Assembly: GCA_965204705.1 (NCBI GenBank)
Contig: OZ242006.1
Location: 4,712,001-4,776,000 of the forward strand
Source: Bin5 sp965204705
GTDB taxonomy: Bacteria; Chloroflexota; Anaerolineae; Caldilineales; Caldilineaceae
Direction: 5' to 3'
Length of the DNA: 64,000 nt
Program-made: the position numbers and the translations under genes
The notes under the pieces: model-generated
Told to the model about the DNA's origin: nothing
Database searches by the model: none
What the model saw: the letters and a program-made list of their open reading frames with translations, nothing else
Shown: positions 26,334-34,900 of the stretch, piece by piece
How the letters are laid out: every line of letters starts with the position of its first letter
Numbering within the stretch: the stretch's first letter is position 1

Positions 26334-26362
26334 AGAATAGCAGTATCGGACAGTTTTGACAA
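26334..26362 (-). promoter_or_regulatory. sigma70-type promoter for the Uma2 gene
   Basis: On the minus strand, TTGTCA (26362-26357) and TATTCT (26339-26334) are 17 bases apart. Confidence 0.65.
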
Positions 26363-26820
26363 TGGGCGGAAGAGCAGTTTTTTGTAGTCGGTTTTTAGTT
26401 TTTAGTGAACGGCGGGAAGGGCGGGGGAACGGCGGGGGAAGGGCGGGGGGAAGGGCGGGGGAAGGGCGGGGGAAGGGCGGGGGAAGGGCGGGGGAAGGGC
26501 GGGGGAAGGGCGGGCGCGAGGGGTTGGGGCACCCACAAGGGGCGCGTGTGCGGGTTAGAGACGGGAGCGACCATACAGAAGCTGGGGGGAGGCGCTGCGC
26601 GAGAGGCTTCCCGCAGAAGGCGGACTCGAGCAAGCGGCTGCGCGATTGCTGTTTCAGGAGACGCAGAGTTTCTTTTGGCCGCCCAGGTGCGGCACGTCTG
26701 TCCGTCGAGCGACTTCCCTGTTCCATTCAGAGGCGGTCCCGTCGTTTGAAAGTTCGATTGACGAACCGGTTCGAGTTTGCAGCGCGCCTGGATCCGGAAT
26801 CATGCCGGGAGGGGGCGAAG
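26363..26820. repeat. Gap with 11-bp G-rich tandem array
   Basis: One 46-bp-family remnant sits at 26370-26410. Then GGGGGAAGGGC repeats about nine times at 26412-26515, followed by a GGGCACCCACAAGGGGCGC hairpin unit. The last 220 bases before 26821 are repeat-free and remain open in the frame of the next gene, so that gene could start earlier (TTG at 26746). Confidence 0.7.
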
Positions 26821-27423
26821 GTGAGCAGCCTCCCGTTTTCGGTCCGGTTGGACGGGAATATCCAGGATGTGAGGAGGACAAGGAACATTGATTGGGATGG
26901 CCGGACAGTCTACCTCGAGGAGAAGAAGAGTGGATTTCGTATGGGTGTGAAGATCGAGAATGTTGATCGGGGTCTTGTCGTCATCAATTTTGATCATTTG
27001 GGGGGATCGACCACGTATCTCAGGGGAGGCAAAGGGTTTGGGGATCGTTGTGATTTCCTGGTTCTTGAGGAAACAGACAGTGAATATGCAGGCTACCTTA
27101 TCGAACTTGAAAACCAGGTGCCCGCAAACCATGCGATCTCGCAGTTGAGATGGTCTGCTCCTTATCTGAGGTACATATTAGAGGTGTTTCTGGAAGATAG
27201 TCTTATGGAGTTTCCCGAAAAGAAACTTAACGTGAGGTTTTTTATGGTTGGAACACGCTTGTCCGGCTTGGTAAACAAGGGGGGAATGAAAAGGCAGTCT
27301 GCCCGGATGTTTGAAAGGTGGGAGGTCAGCACCAGGCTGGATATGTATTACAGAGTCTACACGGCAGGGCACAGGTTTGAATTCAGCGAGTTCAAGGAAG
27401 TTTCTCAAAGTAAGTATTCTTGA
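26821..27423 (+). CDS. Putative nuclease-fold protein of unknown role, lone plus-strand gene
   Basis: The 200-residue reading uses a GTG with a strong purine-rich ribosome site (GGGAGGGGGCGAAG); a TTG at 26746 is an alternative. The sequence GFGDRCDFLVLEETDSEYAG then YLIELENQVPANHAISQLRW follows the pattern CD-[YF]-L-[VI]...xELK...A..QL. That pattern is seen in small PD-(D/E)XK-like proteins; here the final Lys is replaced (ELEN), so activity is doubtful. The C-terminal third is rich in aromatic and basic residues. No membrane segment. It is the only convincing plus-strand gene and has lower GC than its neighbours. An intrinsic terminator follows at 27517. Function not known. Confidence 0.65.
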   Translation: MSSLPFSVRLDGNIQDVRRTRNIDWDGRTVYLEEKKSGFRMGVKIENVDRGLVVINFDHLGGSTTYLRGGKGFGDRCDFLVLEETDSEYAGYLIELENQVPANHAISQLRWSAPYLRYILEVFLEDSLMEFPEKKLNVRFFMVGTRLSGLVNKGGMKRQSARMFERWEVSTRLDMYYRVYTAGHRFEFSEFKEVSQSKYS

Positions 27424-27516
27424 AGTCGTCGAGCGCTGGCGAGTGTGTGAGTTTTTGGGCGTAGAGTTTGAAAGGGGGTAACTGACAGGCAGGCAGTAAG
27501 GGTTAACCGGCACACG

Positions 27517-27543
27517 AGGCTACCGCGAACTGGTAGCCTTTTT
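27517..27543 (+). terminator. Intrinsic terminator
   Basis: AGGCTACC (27517-27524), loop GCGAACT, GGTAGCCT (27532-27539), then a T-run. It lies about 95 bases past the plus-strand gene. The hairpin and its flank (CAATTGGTGGGTTGCTTTGA) recur at 31782, so it belongs to a dispersed repeat. The rest of the gap to 27760 is G-rich with no gene seen. Confidence 0.75.
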
Positions 27544-27760
27544 CAATTGGTGGGTTGCTTTGATTTGGGACCGGGATTACTGGATTTGGGGATTGCGGGC
27601 GACGGGACGGGGGTTGGGACTGGCGGAGCGGCGAAGTGGGGAGCGGGAATTGGGGGCACTTGCGGTTGGGCGGGGCCTACGGGGCGCGGGCGCTGATGAT
27701 GAGCATGGGCTGACGATTGGGGCTAACCAGACCGGTCATAGGCTCAAAGGATGGCAACTT

Positions 27761-28183
27761 CTATCTCGGGACTCTCAAGTATTCGCCATGTTGTTCGGCG
27801 CAGAGGAAAAGGGCAGTGAATACTGCTTCCATATATGGTCTTATCTCAGCGTGAGATTTGTTTACGGCATGGTTTTCCCCATCGTGGATGATCGAAACGG
27901 GAGGGTTGATCTCAGTGACAGCCTTCCTGATGCGCCCTACTTGGAGTTTGAGAAATCGACCACTTTCTTTTGTGTTTAGCCCGCAAGTTCGATTGATTTC
28001 TGCGAGGGACTTGGCATCATTACCCCTATGGAAAAACTCCAACCAGTTGACAGACAGGCCTGAGTCATTCCTTGACTCATCCCCAAAGGCGGCAGCTTGC
28101 AGCCCTGAGCCATCTCTCGGACACCACTTCTCCTTGTTGAGGTAACGGACTACATGATCGGTGTCGGGAATTGGTCTAGGCAT
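27761..28183 (-). CDS. Unknown protein, third gene of overlapping operon
   Basis: The 140-residue soluble protein begins MPRPIPDTDHVVRYLNKEKW, contains AAAFGDESRNDSGLSVNWLE and a conserved-looking VGRIRKAVTEINPPVSIIHD, and ends with a helix (YMEAVFTALFLCAEQHGEYL). The D-H-V-x-R-Y start and the LSVNWLE block recall a family of short bacterial proteins that I cannot name. Its start overlaps the end of the preceding gene by 8 bases, so it is translated as part of a three-gene unit (29613 to 27761). No signal peptide or membrane segment. Function unknown. Confidence 0.7.
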   Translation of the reverse strand: MPRPIPDTDHVVRYLNKEKWCPRDGSGLQAAAFGDESRNDSGLSVNWLEFFHRGNDAKSLAEINRTCGLNTKESGRFLKLQVGRIRKAVTEINPPVSIIHDGENHAVNKSHAEIRPYMEAVFTALFLCAEQHGEYLRVPR

Positions 28184-28964
28184 TTGGCGACAGGAGCCTT
28201 TCTTTGAACAGAGCCACAGTTTCTTTTGTCATGGCATGGGAAAACTCACCACGAAAGGTGATACGACGCCTTTGGGAGCCGAAGGCCCCCGACATGACTG
28301 AGATATAGTTCAGTAAGGAGGGATAGAAGGTCAGGGCAATAATTCCTTTCCCATTACCGTAGTATTCATTGTCAGGATCGTCTGGCATGGACTCCTCGGA
28401 TAGCCTCCAGACCAGGTTTACACAGCCGGCATAGTCTGCCCGCAGTTTAACGTAGGGGATTTCTTCAGGAAGAGCATAGTCGATGAGAAACCATGCCCAC
28501 GACTGCAGGGATTGCAGAATGACCCCTGGGCTTTCACCTTCTTCGAGTTCACTCCGTCTATCCTGAAGGTAGTCGTAGTAGTCATCGACATAATCCTCCA
28601 GATCGTTTGCCGCCATGAATTCAAGGAGTTCGCCGTGCGTACGCAAGGCAAAGATCTTCCGCCTGGCCCACTCTCTATTCGATACCCAATCGAAGTACGG
28701 CGCCAAGCGTTGCAGATGCTTGCTAACGGGAAAGGGCAACATTCCTCTAGGGGGAACATGCTCTCTAAATCTGTAGAATCGTTCGCTTTCCGAGGAATTA
28801 ACTGAAGCACGGTATATAAGACTCTTTATTCTGTGATGTGACTGCTCACGATTGCGTCCCGTTGTGGATTCATGGTGTTTGATCAGCATCTTCTCGATTG
28901 TTTCAATAAAGTCCTGCGATGATGCCGAACTGAGTTCCCGCTCATTCTGTTCAATCAGGGTCAT
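28176..28964 (-). CDS. Unknown protein, second gene of overlapping operon
   Basis: The 262-residue protein starts MTLIEQNERELSSASSQDFI. The ATG at 28964 follows a GGAGG ribosome site and overlaps the end of the first gene by 14 bases. Much of it appears helical, with an acidic, Tyr-rich centre (NDLEDYVDDYYDYLQDRRSE), then SWAWFLIDYALPEEIPYVKL. The C-terminal part is beta-like with GKGIIALTFYPSLLNYISVM and ITFRGEFSHAMTKETVALF. No catalytic motif, signal peptide or membrane span is clear. Lower GC than the flanking secreted genes. Function unknown; tight coupling suggests a complex with the other two products. Confidence 0.7.
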   Translation of the reverse strand: MTLIEQNERELSSASSQDFIETIEKMLIKHHESTTGRNREQSHHRIKSLIYRASVNSSESERFYRFREHVPPRGMLPFPVSKHLQRLAPYFDWVSNREWARRKIFALRTHGELLEFMAANDLEDYVDDYYDYLQDRRSELEEGESPGVILQSLQSWAWFLIDYALPEEIPYVKLRADYAGCVNLVWRLSEESMPDDPDNEYYGNGKGIIALTFYPSLLNYISVMSGAFGSQRRRITFRGEFSHAMTKETVALFKERLLSPNA

Positions 28965-29613
28965 CTTCAACCTCCAACAAAGTGAACAGATTCTCGAATA
29001 CTCTACTCTTATGGTCTTGATAGTCGCTAAGCCAACCAATAAGAAAATCGCTTGCGGGACTTGCGAAATCGGCAATTTGCCCACGGACATCCAGGAAGTT
29101 CCTGGCATCCGGCGCAGGTTGGAAACTGAAGGAAATCAAAGAGCCTGATTCCATAAACCTTATATTGGGGAAGGTTTCAACATCCAACCAGGATTGAGAA
29201 ACAAGGTCCGGGTGAAAGAATCTTCTGACTAACCATTCTCCAGGTCTTTCGCGTGGAACTTCGATGTCCCAAATCATCTCTGCCATAAAAAAATCACCAA
29301 GTGCCAGTTCTTCGATGTATTTCGCAGCGATCGAATGGGGATGCAGTGTGCCGTCCGTCTCCAAGTCCTGAGTCTGGACAACACTTAGTGAATCTCCGTC
29401 TCCGGAAATTCTGACACCATTATCATAGGAGATTGAACAGAACCTTGGCGTCAGTATCAGTTTCTGTGATCCCCTTTCCCAGGTCCAATTCTCAGGAATG
29501 ACATTTGAATATGCAAGAATGTGGGGATGAAGATTCAAGAATTCGTGCGTACCAGGTTCTTTGGCGTGCAATGCAACGGAGAACTCGGTCAGCTTCAGGT
29601 CTTCCATGTTCAT
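28951..29613 (-). CDS. Unknown protein, first gene of overlapping operon
   Basis: The 220-residue protein begins MNMEDLKLTEFSVALHAKEP. The ATG at 29613 has an AAGGAA ribosome site seven bases away. Features include ILAYSNVIPENWTWERGSQ, LILTPRFCSISYDNGVRISG, AAKYIEELALGDFFMAEMIW and SFSFQPAPDARNFLDVRG. The pattern of beta strands and the paired W-x-W resemble small bacterial proteins of the TIGR04255 kind only loosely, and I do not claim membership. A promoter lies 45-75 bases upstream. The gene overlaps the next by 14 bases. It is the lead gene of a compact, tightly coupled set flanked on both sides by dispersed repeats, which suits a horizontally acquired unit. Confidence 0.7.
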   Translation of the reverse strand: MNMEDLKLTEFSVALHAKEPGTHEFLNLHPHILAYSNVIPENWTWERGSQKLILTPRFCSISYDNGVRISGDGDSLSVVQTQDLETDGTLHPHSIAAKYIEELALGDFFMAEMIWDIEVPRERPGEWLVRRFFHPDLVSQSWLDVETFPNIRFMESGSLISFSFQPAPDARNFLDVRGQIADFASPASDFLIGWLSDYQDHKSRVFENLFTLLEVEDDPD

Positions 29614-29657
29614 CAGACGTTCCTTTTTTCCGGCAATACCCAGTTTACGCGTAGCTA

Positions 29658-29687
29658 AAATTACCATTGACCCGAACGGGAAGTCAA
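29658..29687 (-). promoter_or_regulatory. sigma70-type promoter for the three-gene operon
   Basis: On the minus strand, TTGACT (29687-29682) and TAATTT (29663-29658) are 18 bases apart. Confidence 0.6.
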
Positions 29688-29697
29688 GCAGGAACCC

Positions 29698-30480
29698 CAG
29701 GGCAATCGCATCTCAATCTGGACGCCAAAGTGTGCCACAGAGGGGTGGAACGGCAGGGGTTAGGGGGAACGGCAGGGGAACGGCAGGGGAACGGCGGGGG
29801 AACGGCGGGGGAACGGCGGAAAGGCAGGCGCGAGGGGTTAGGGCATCCACAAGGGGCGCGTCTACGGGGGGAGACCGGTTACCGGCTGTTTTCGGGTTGG
29901 GCGGGCGGGGATGGGCACCCACAAGGGGTGGAACGGCAGGGGTTAGGGGTTAGGGGGAACGGCAGGGGAACGGCAGGGGAACGGCGGGGGAACGGCGGAA
30001 AGGCAGGCGCGAGGGGTTAGGGCATCCACAAGGGGCGCGTCTACGGGGGGAGACCGGTTACCGGCTGTTTTCGGGTTGGGCGGGCGGGGATGGGCGCCCA
30101 CAAGGGGTGGAACGGCAGGGGTTAGGGGTCAGGGGTCAGGGGTCAGGGGCCGGTGGCGGCGGGGGTTGACCGGGGCGGGGGCTGGCGGGGCGTATGGGGG
30201 CTGGGCGGGGACCAGGATTCCCGGATCTGTGGATGGGGACGATTGACTGGGATTTCCGGATTTGTGGATTGCTCTGATTTTGGGGTCGCGCAGGCAGGGA
30301 CCAGGGCAATCGCATTTGGATTCGGGCGCCTCAACGGCGCAGGGAGGGCACCCACAAGGGGTGCCCCTACAGGGTGTCGGGCGTGTCCGGCCAGGAGCCC
30401 GGGGCAGTCGCATATGGTTGCAGCCGTGCCAAATTGTGAGGGGAACGGACCTTCAGGCCAGCAACCATCATACCCAATCC
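29698..30480. repeat. Composite dispersed-repeat field
   Basis: A 179-base unit is nearly repeated in tandem: CCGGTTACCGGCTGTTTTCG starts at 29875 and again at 30054. It combines GGGGAACGGC arrays, GGCATCCACAAGGGGCGCG hairpins and GGGGTTAGGGG runs. A CAGGGCAATCGCAT element at 29699 and 30302 also appears near 40500 and 60593. A hairpin unit lies at 30346-30370. Between 30480 and 30734 nothing further is seen. Confidence 0.8.
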
Positions 30481-30734
30481 AAGGTGACACCACGAACCAC
30501 CATGGATTCCATCGACCCTCCGGCCCTATACTGCACCCAAAGACCCAAAAAGAAGGAAGTAGATACCAGACACAGAAAAACGCGCGCAAGCATTGGTTGA
30601 CACATTATGTTAGCAAAGGGTCTGCCGATTAATGATAACTGTACCGCTGTACGGGAGGACAAGAGAGATAGTTGGAGGGTTGGGCCTGGCGGTGGTCTAA
30701 CGCGGGGCAGGGTGGCGTGTGAAAGGAGGTGTTT

Positions 30735-31277
30735 TCAAAAGAGTTTTCTCAATTGGTTTACATGAACTTTTTCGTTTCTGGCGAACCGAAGGACACCCTC
30801 GCTGATGTTTCTTGCCGAGACAGCAGGTCTTGCCAAAACGTTTTCCAAAACCCTTTCCGCAAATTCGACATACCTTTTTGCGCTCTTGACATCTTCGCCG
30901 GACAGCCCCCATGATGCAGAGACAGGGACAATGACTTTCTGCCCCGATTCCGGCGAAGTTGCCGAAATGAACAGATCAGTATTTTTGAACGCTTCCAGCT
31001 CACCCTCGACCGCCTCGCCGGTTTGTTCGGCAATCCTGTTCGCCAAGCCCTGAGCCTCGTTGGAGGTAAGCGTGGAACTGTAGTGGAGGCCCATGTCCTT
31101 TGCGATGTTCGGCGCCTCCACCACGGTTTCCAATAAGGCGGCAGCACCCTTTAGCAACGAAACGTTATTGTTGATTTTGTCCAGTTTTTGATCAGACCGC
31201 TCAAATTTTTTTTCAACATCCGATCTAAACTCTTTCAATATATTTTCTATTCTGTCGAGCCTTTCGTCAGTGTTCAT
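30735..31277 (-). CDS. Coiled-coil protein with degenerate nuclease-like C-terminal domain
   Basis: The 180-residue protein begins with a coiled coil (about 1-45, RLDRIENILKEFRSDVEKKF). A C-terminal domain follows with NTDLFISATSPESGQKVIVP then VSASWGLSGEDVKSAKRYVE. That order resembles the coiled-coil plus PD-(D/E)XK proteins common in Chloroflexota (DUF3782-like), where an Asp is followed by E-x-S. Here the acidic residue of the second motif is absent (VPVSAS), so an inactive or binding role is more likely. The start overlaps the upstream gene by 11 bases and has an AGAGGAT site. The family call is tentative. Confidence 0.6.
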   Translation of the reverse strand: MNTDERLDRIENILKEFRSDVEKKFERSDQKLDKINNNVSLLKGAAALLETVVEAPNIAKDMGLHYSSTLTSNEAQGLANRIAEQTGEAVEGELEAFKNTDLFISATSPESGQKVIVPVSASWGLSGEDVKSAKRYVEFAERVLENVLARPAVSARNISEGVLRFARNEKVHVNQLRKLF

Positions 31278-31578
31278 TTCTATCCTCTAGCGCTGATACG
31301 GTCTTAGACAGCAAGTTGCTGATTTCCTGAACAACACGATCAGCCTCTTCAGCAAACAGTTCGTCGAATGGGTGCGAATCCTCTTCGATCGCAGTTTGCG
31401 AAATCGCCTCTTTGACAATAGACAAGACCTCGATGTATTGCCTTATCCCCTCTCTTGACGATGCACTAATTGCAAATGCCACAAGTGACAGACGCAACCC
31501 CAAAAGGTTTCCGTGAATCCGCGCCATAGATTCCGATTTATTCGAACTCTCATTATTTTCGTCCTTGGCAACGGTCAT
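31267..31578 (-). CDS. Small helical protein of unknown function
   Basis: The 103-residue protein is probably all-helical, with a Ser/Asn-rich N-terminus, a central LGLRLSLVAFAISASSREGI and an acidic C-terminal helix (FAEEADRVVQEISNLLSKTV). It is the first gene of a two-gene unit with 30735-31277 (11-base overlap) and lies just behind a strong promoter embedded in a palindrome. It carries no recognisable HTH, so it is not an obvious autoregulator. Function unknown. Confidence 0.6.
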   Translation of the reverse strand: MTVAKDENNESSNKSESMARIHGNLLGLRLSLVAFAISASSREGIRQYIEVLSIVKEAISQTAIEEDSHPFDELFAEEADRVVQEISNLLSKTVSALEDRNEH

Positions 31579-31617
31579 GACAGTGCTGCAGAAACCTCAC
31601 ACTCATTGCGGTTGAAC

Positions 31618-31656
31618 TGACATGTGGATAGTAGATCAGAAGAAAACACATGTCAA
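31618..31656 (-). promoter_or_regulatory. Promoter framed by a palindromic operator
   Basis: On the minus strand, TTGACA (31656-31651) and TACTAT (31633-31628) are 17 bases apart. A perfect 9-base inverted repeat (TGACATGTG at 31618-31626 and CACATGTCA at 31647-31655) has one arm on the -35 box and the other just past the -10 box, the classic placement for a repressor. It serves the 31578/31277 gene pair. Confidence 0.7.
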
Positions 31657-31660
31657 TGAG

Positions 31661-31880
31661 GGCGGGGACCAGGATTTGACCAGGATTCTTGGATTATTGG
31701 ATTGCTTTGATTAGGGACCGGGATTTTCGGATTTCTTTGATTTGGGGGGCTGGGCGGGCAGCATGGGTGAGTCGGCACACGAGGCTACCACGAGCTGGTA
31801 GCCTTTTTCAATTGGTGGATTGCTTTGATTAGGGACCGGGATTCCTGGATTAGTGGATTGCTTTGATTTTGGGCTTGAGC
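31661..31880 (+). repeat. Dispersed GGATTGCTTTGATT repeat with embedded terminator hairpin
   Basis: Several copies of GGGACCGGGATT..GGATT..GGATTGCTTTGATT are present; related DNA lies at 27550-27600 and 30205-30285. Within it, AGGCTACC (31782-31789), loop ACGAGCT and GGTAGCCT (31797-31804) with a T-run form the same terminator as at 27517. There is no plus-strand gene in front of it here. Confidence 0.75.
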
Positions 31881-31910
31881 CGGGACAGGGTGGAGGCGGG
31901 AAGGAAGGCG

Positions 31911-31953
31911 AGGCACAAAAAGAGAACGCCCCCCGGCCGGAGCCGGGGGGCGT
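31911..31953 (-). terminator. Intrinsic terminator of the 15-module fibronectin gene
   Basis: A perfect 12-bp stem (ACGCCCCCCGGC at 31926-31937 paired with 31942-31953) with a four-base loop is followed on the minus strand by TCTCTTTTTGT. It lies about 40 bases past the stop at 31995. Confidence 0.85.
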
Positions 31954-31994
31954 CGCTTTGCTTATTCAACAGACCTTGTCAGGTCTTATGCTCG

Positions 31995-34900
31995 TTATTC
32001 GTCGGTCATGGCTGCGGCCAGGGTTGACCACATGCCTTCGCCGCCGGCGTTGACTGCGCGGACCCGGTAGAAGTAGCGGGTACCAGCTTCAAGGCCGGTG
32101 TCCTCGTACATTCTCACGCTGGCCGGCAGCTCCCTCTTGGCAGCATCCCACATGCGGGTGACACTGTTCCAGCGATCGATCTGGTACTCAGTGATCGGGG
32201 AATCGTAGTCCTCCGGCTCGGTCCATTCCAGCGTGACCTTATTCTCTCCACCGGTCAGCTTCAGACCATTGATTGGATCAGTGCCCGTAGCAGTATTCTT
32301 CGGGATCCTGCCCGGAGCCTTGGGATCGGTGGTTACCTGAACAACGGCTGACCACGCTACGGTTGCGTCACTGACTTGCACTGCAGCGTCGCTGGGACAC
32401 TCGGTGTCGGCGGCGTCGGTGTCGTTACAGCCATTGACGGCGCGCATGCGGTAGTAGTAGAGCGTGCTCGGCATCAGAGCTCTGTCGACATGTTCCGTCA
32501 CGCCAGCAGGCATCGGCACGATTACGTCTTGGTCGGTACCACCCGTACCCAGCGAGTCGTCGCCCCAGTCGTTTACAACATCGTCTGCGTCAATCTCGCC
32601 AATAGTGCCGGCGTCGGTACCGATTGACGGATAGCGCTGGATTTCATAGCGCTGGATCGTAGAGCCGTTGTTGTCCGGCGTGTTCCAGGTGAGCGTAACG
32701 CTCTGGCCGGAAACCTTTGCCCGCAGTGTCGGCAGGTCCGGTCTCGCGGCATTGGTTGCAGCAGAGACCTGATTCGACCAGCCGCTTGCACCGGCCGAGT
32801 TCACGGCACGGACGCGGTAGGTGTAGGTCATACCATCGGCGAGGCCGGTATCGGTGTAGCTCTGGCTGGCGGAGGTGTAGACCAGCGGGTCAGCTTCATC
32901 GTCCACATATGCGACGTCGACGGTCTTGATGTCGTCCCACATTCCGGTGGAGCCGTTCCAGCGCTGAATCTCTACGCTGGTGATGTGAGCACCGCCGGTA
33001 CCCAGGTGTTGGTCGTTGGTGAAGTCAGAGTCCGGACCCGGAAGCGCCCAGGTCAGCATGACTTGCGTATTTCCACCAGTTGCCGCCAGATCGTCCAGAT
33101 CTGAGCCACCGAATTCAGTTGTGTTGGCGCCCGGCGCTGACGGCGCGATTGGTGCGGTTGTCTCATCTTCCTGATCGGACCAGTCAGTGGCGTCGGCAAC
33201 GGCGACAACTGCGTCGCCGGCTCCACAGATTGCGGTGTCGGTGGCGAGATCGTTATTACAGGCATTTACTGCACGGATGCGGTAGTAGTAGGTCCGGCCC
33301 GGAGTAAGGCCGCTGTGCGTATAGGTCGTTGCGAGCGCCGGAGTCGGGCTGAGGGTATTGTTTTCCGTCGTACCGTCACCCCAGTCTCTGTCGGCATCGG
33401 CGACTACGGTGGTGCCGTCGGCAGCAACAGGACCTGTGGTCGTGAACTGAATCTGGTAGGCCACGACGTCGTCGCCGTTGGACTCGGGCGCCATCCATGA
33501 AAGCATGATGGCCTGCTTATCCACGGTGAGCGAGAGGTCGATCTTGGCCGGCGCCTTGGCGTTGAGCATGCCACTCGGGAAGTTGCTCTGGGTCCATTCG
33601 CCCATACCGGAGGCGCTGGCGGCGCGGATGGCGTAGTAGTACATCCGGCCAAGCTCGGCCGTTTCATCGTTGTATTCTTCGTCCTGCGCACCGAGGCTGG
33701 CGGGGAGGGCTTCCCACATCGAGCCGTTCCAGCGCTGGAGATGATAGCTGGTGATGGGCGAGGTGCCCTCAGCCGGCTTGGTCCATTTCAGCCTAATATG
33801 ACCGTCGGTGTTATCGGGCGTCACGGTCAAGGTCGGCGTGCTCGGTACGACCGGGTCCTCGGGCGGTCCGGGATCGCTTTGTGCCATGACCTCTGCCGAC
33901 CACTTTCTACCGGCAAGTGCGGTGGCAAGCGCGGCGGCGTCGGTATTACTATAGTCCACCGTGTTTTCCGAGGTTACCGTTCGGATGCGATAGGTGTAGG
34001 TCGAATCGGCTGCGAGGTCCTCGTGGGAGTAGCTCGTTGCGGTCGCACCTATCAGGAACACGTCGTTGTCGGGATTGTCGGGGTCGTCAGCACCGTCAGC
34101 GCCTGAATTGTCGTCGTCACCGTCGTGGTCGCCGAAATTCCCGTCGTCCTTCTTGAACTGGAGCTCGTAGCCCGTGAGCGCGGCGCCGTTGGTCATCGGC
34201 GTCGTCCAGCTGAGAAGGACGTTCTGCCCGATGATCGTGGCCGTCAGGACGGGATGGTCCGGGTCCCTGGCAGCGACGGATACGGGTCCTACCTGCGCCC
34301 AGTTGCTCTTGGTACCGACATTTGTCACGACACGCACACGGACGTACAGATTCATCGCACCCGGCAGCGGGTCGGTGATACGGCTCATGAGGCCTTGCGC
34401 AGCAAGGTTTTCACTCATGACGTCGTCCCCATCCCAAGCGTCACCCGCGGTCGAATCATCTGCGTCTTCAGCAACAGTGGTAGTGGTAGTTACCACGAGC
34501 CACTGGAGATCGTAGCTGGCAATCGTATAGTTGGGGTCTGCAACCCTACGCCAGGTAATCGTGGCGCTGCCGTCATCGCCAACGGTGGCGGCCAGTGTAT
34601 CGGTGCCGGACGTTGCTTGTACCGCGACGGCGGGAACGGGTATAGGAGTCGAAGACGCAGACCAACTAATCTTGGGAGCCGCGCCGGAGTCATCTGCGGA
34701 ATTGTCAACGTCCTCGAAGTCGGTGAGCGAGTTTACGGCCAAGACCTGGAAGGCGTAGCCGGTGGCAACCGCAGGACCAACCATGATGTATTCGGTCGCG
34801 GGGGCCTGCACCGAGACGACATTGGCTGCCTGGAATTCGGTCTCGGTCCCACTCAACCAGCGGAGCCGGTAGCTGGTAATCGGCTCTCCGTGGTCGGCGG

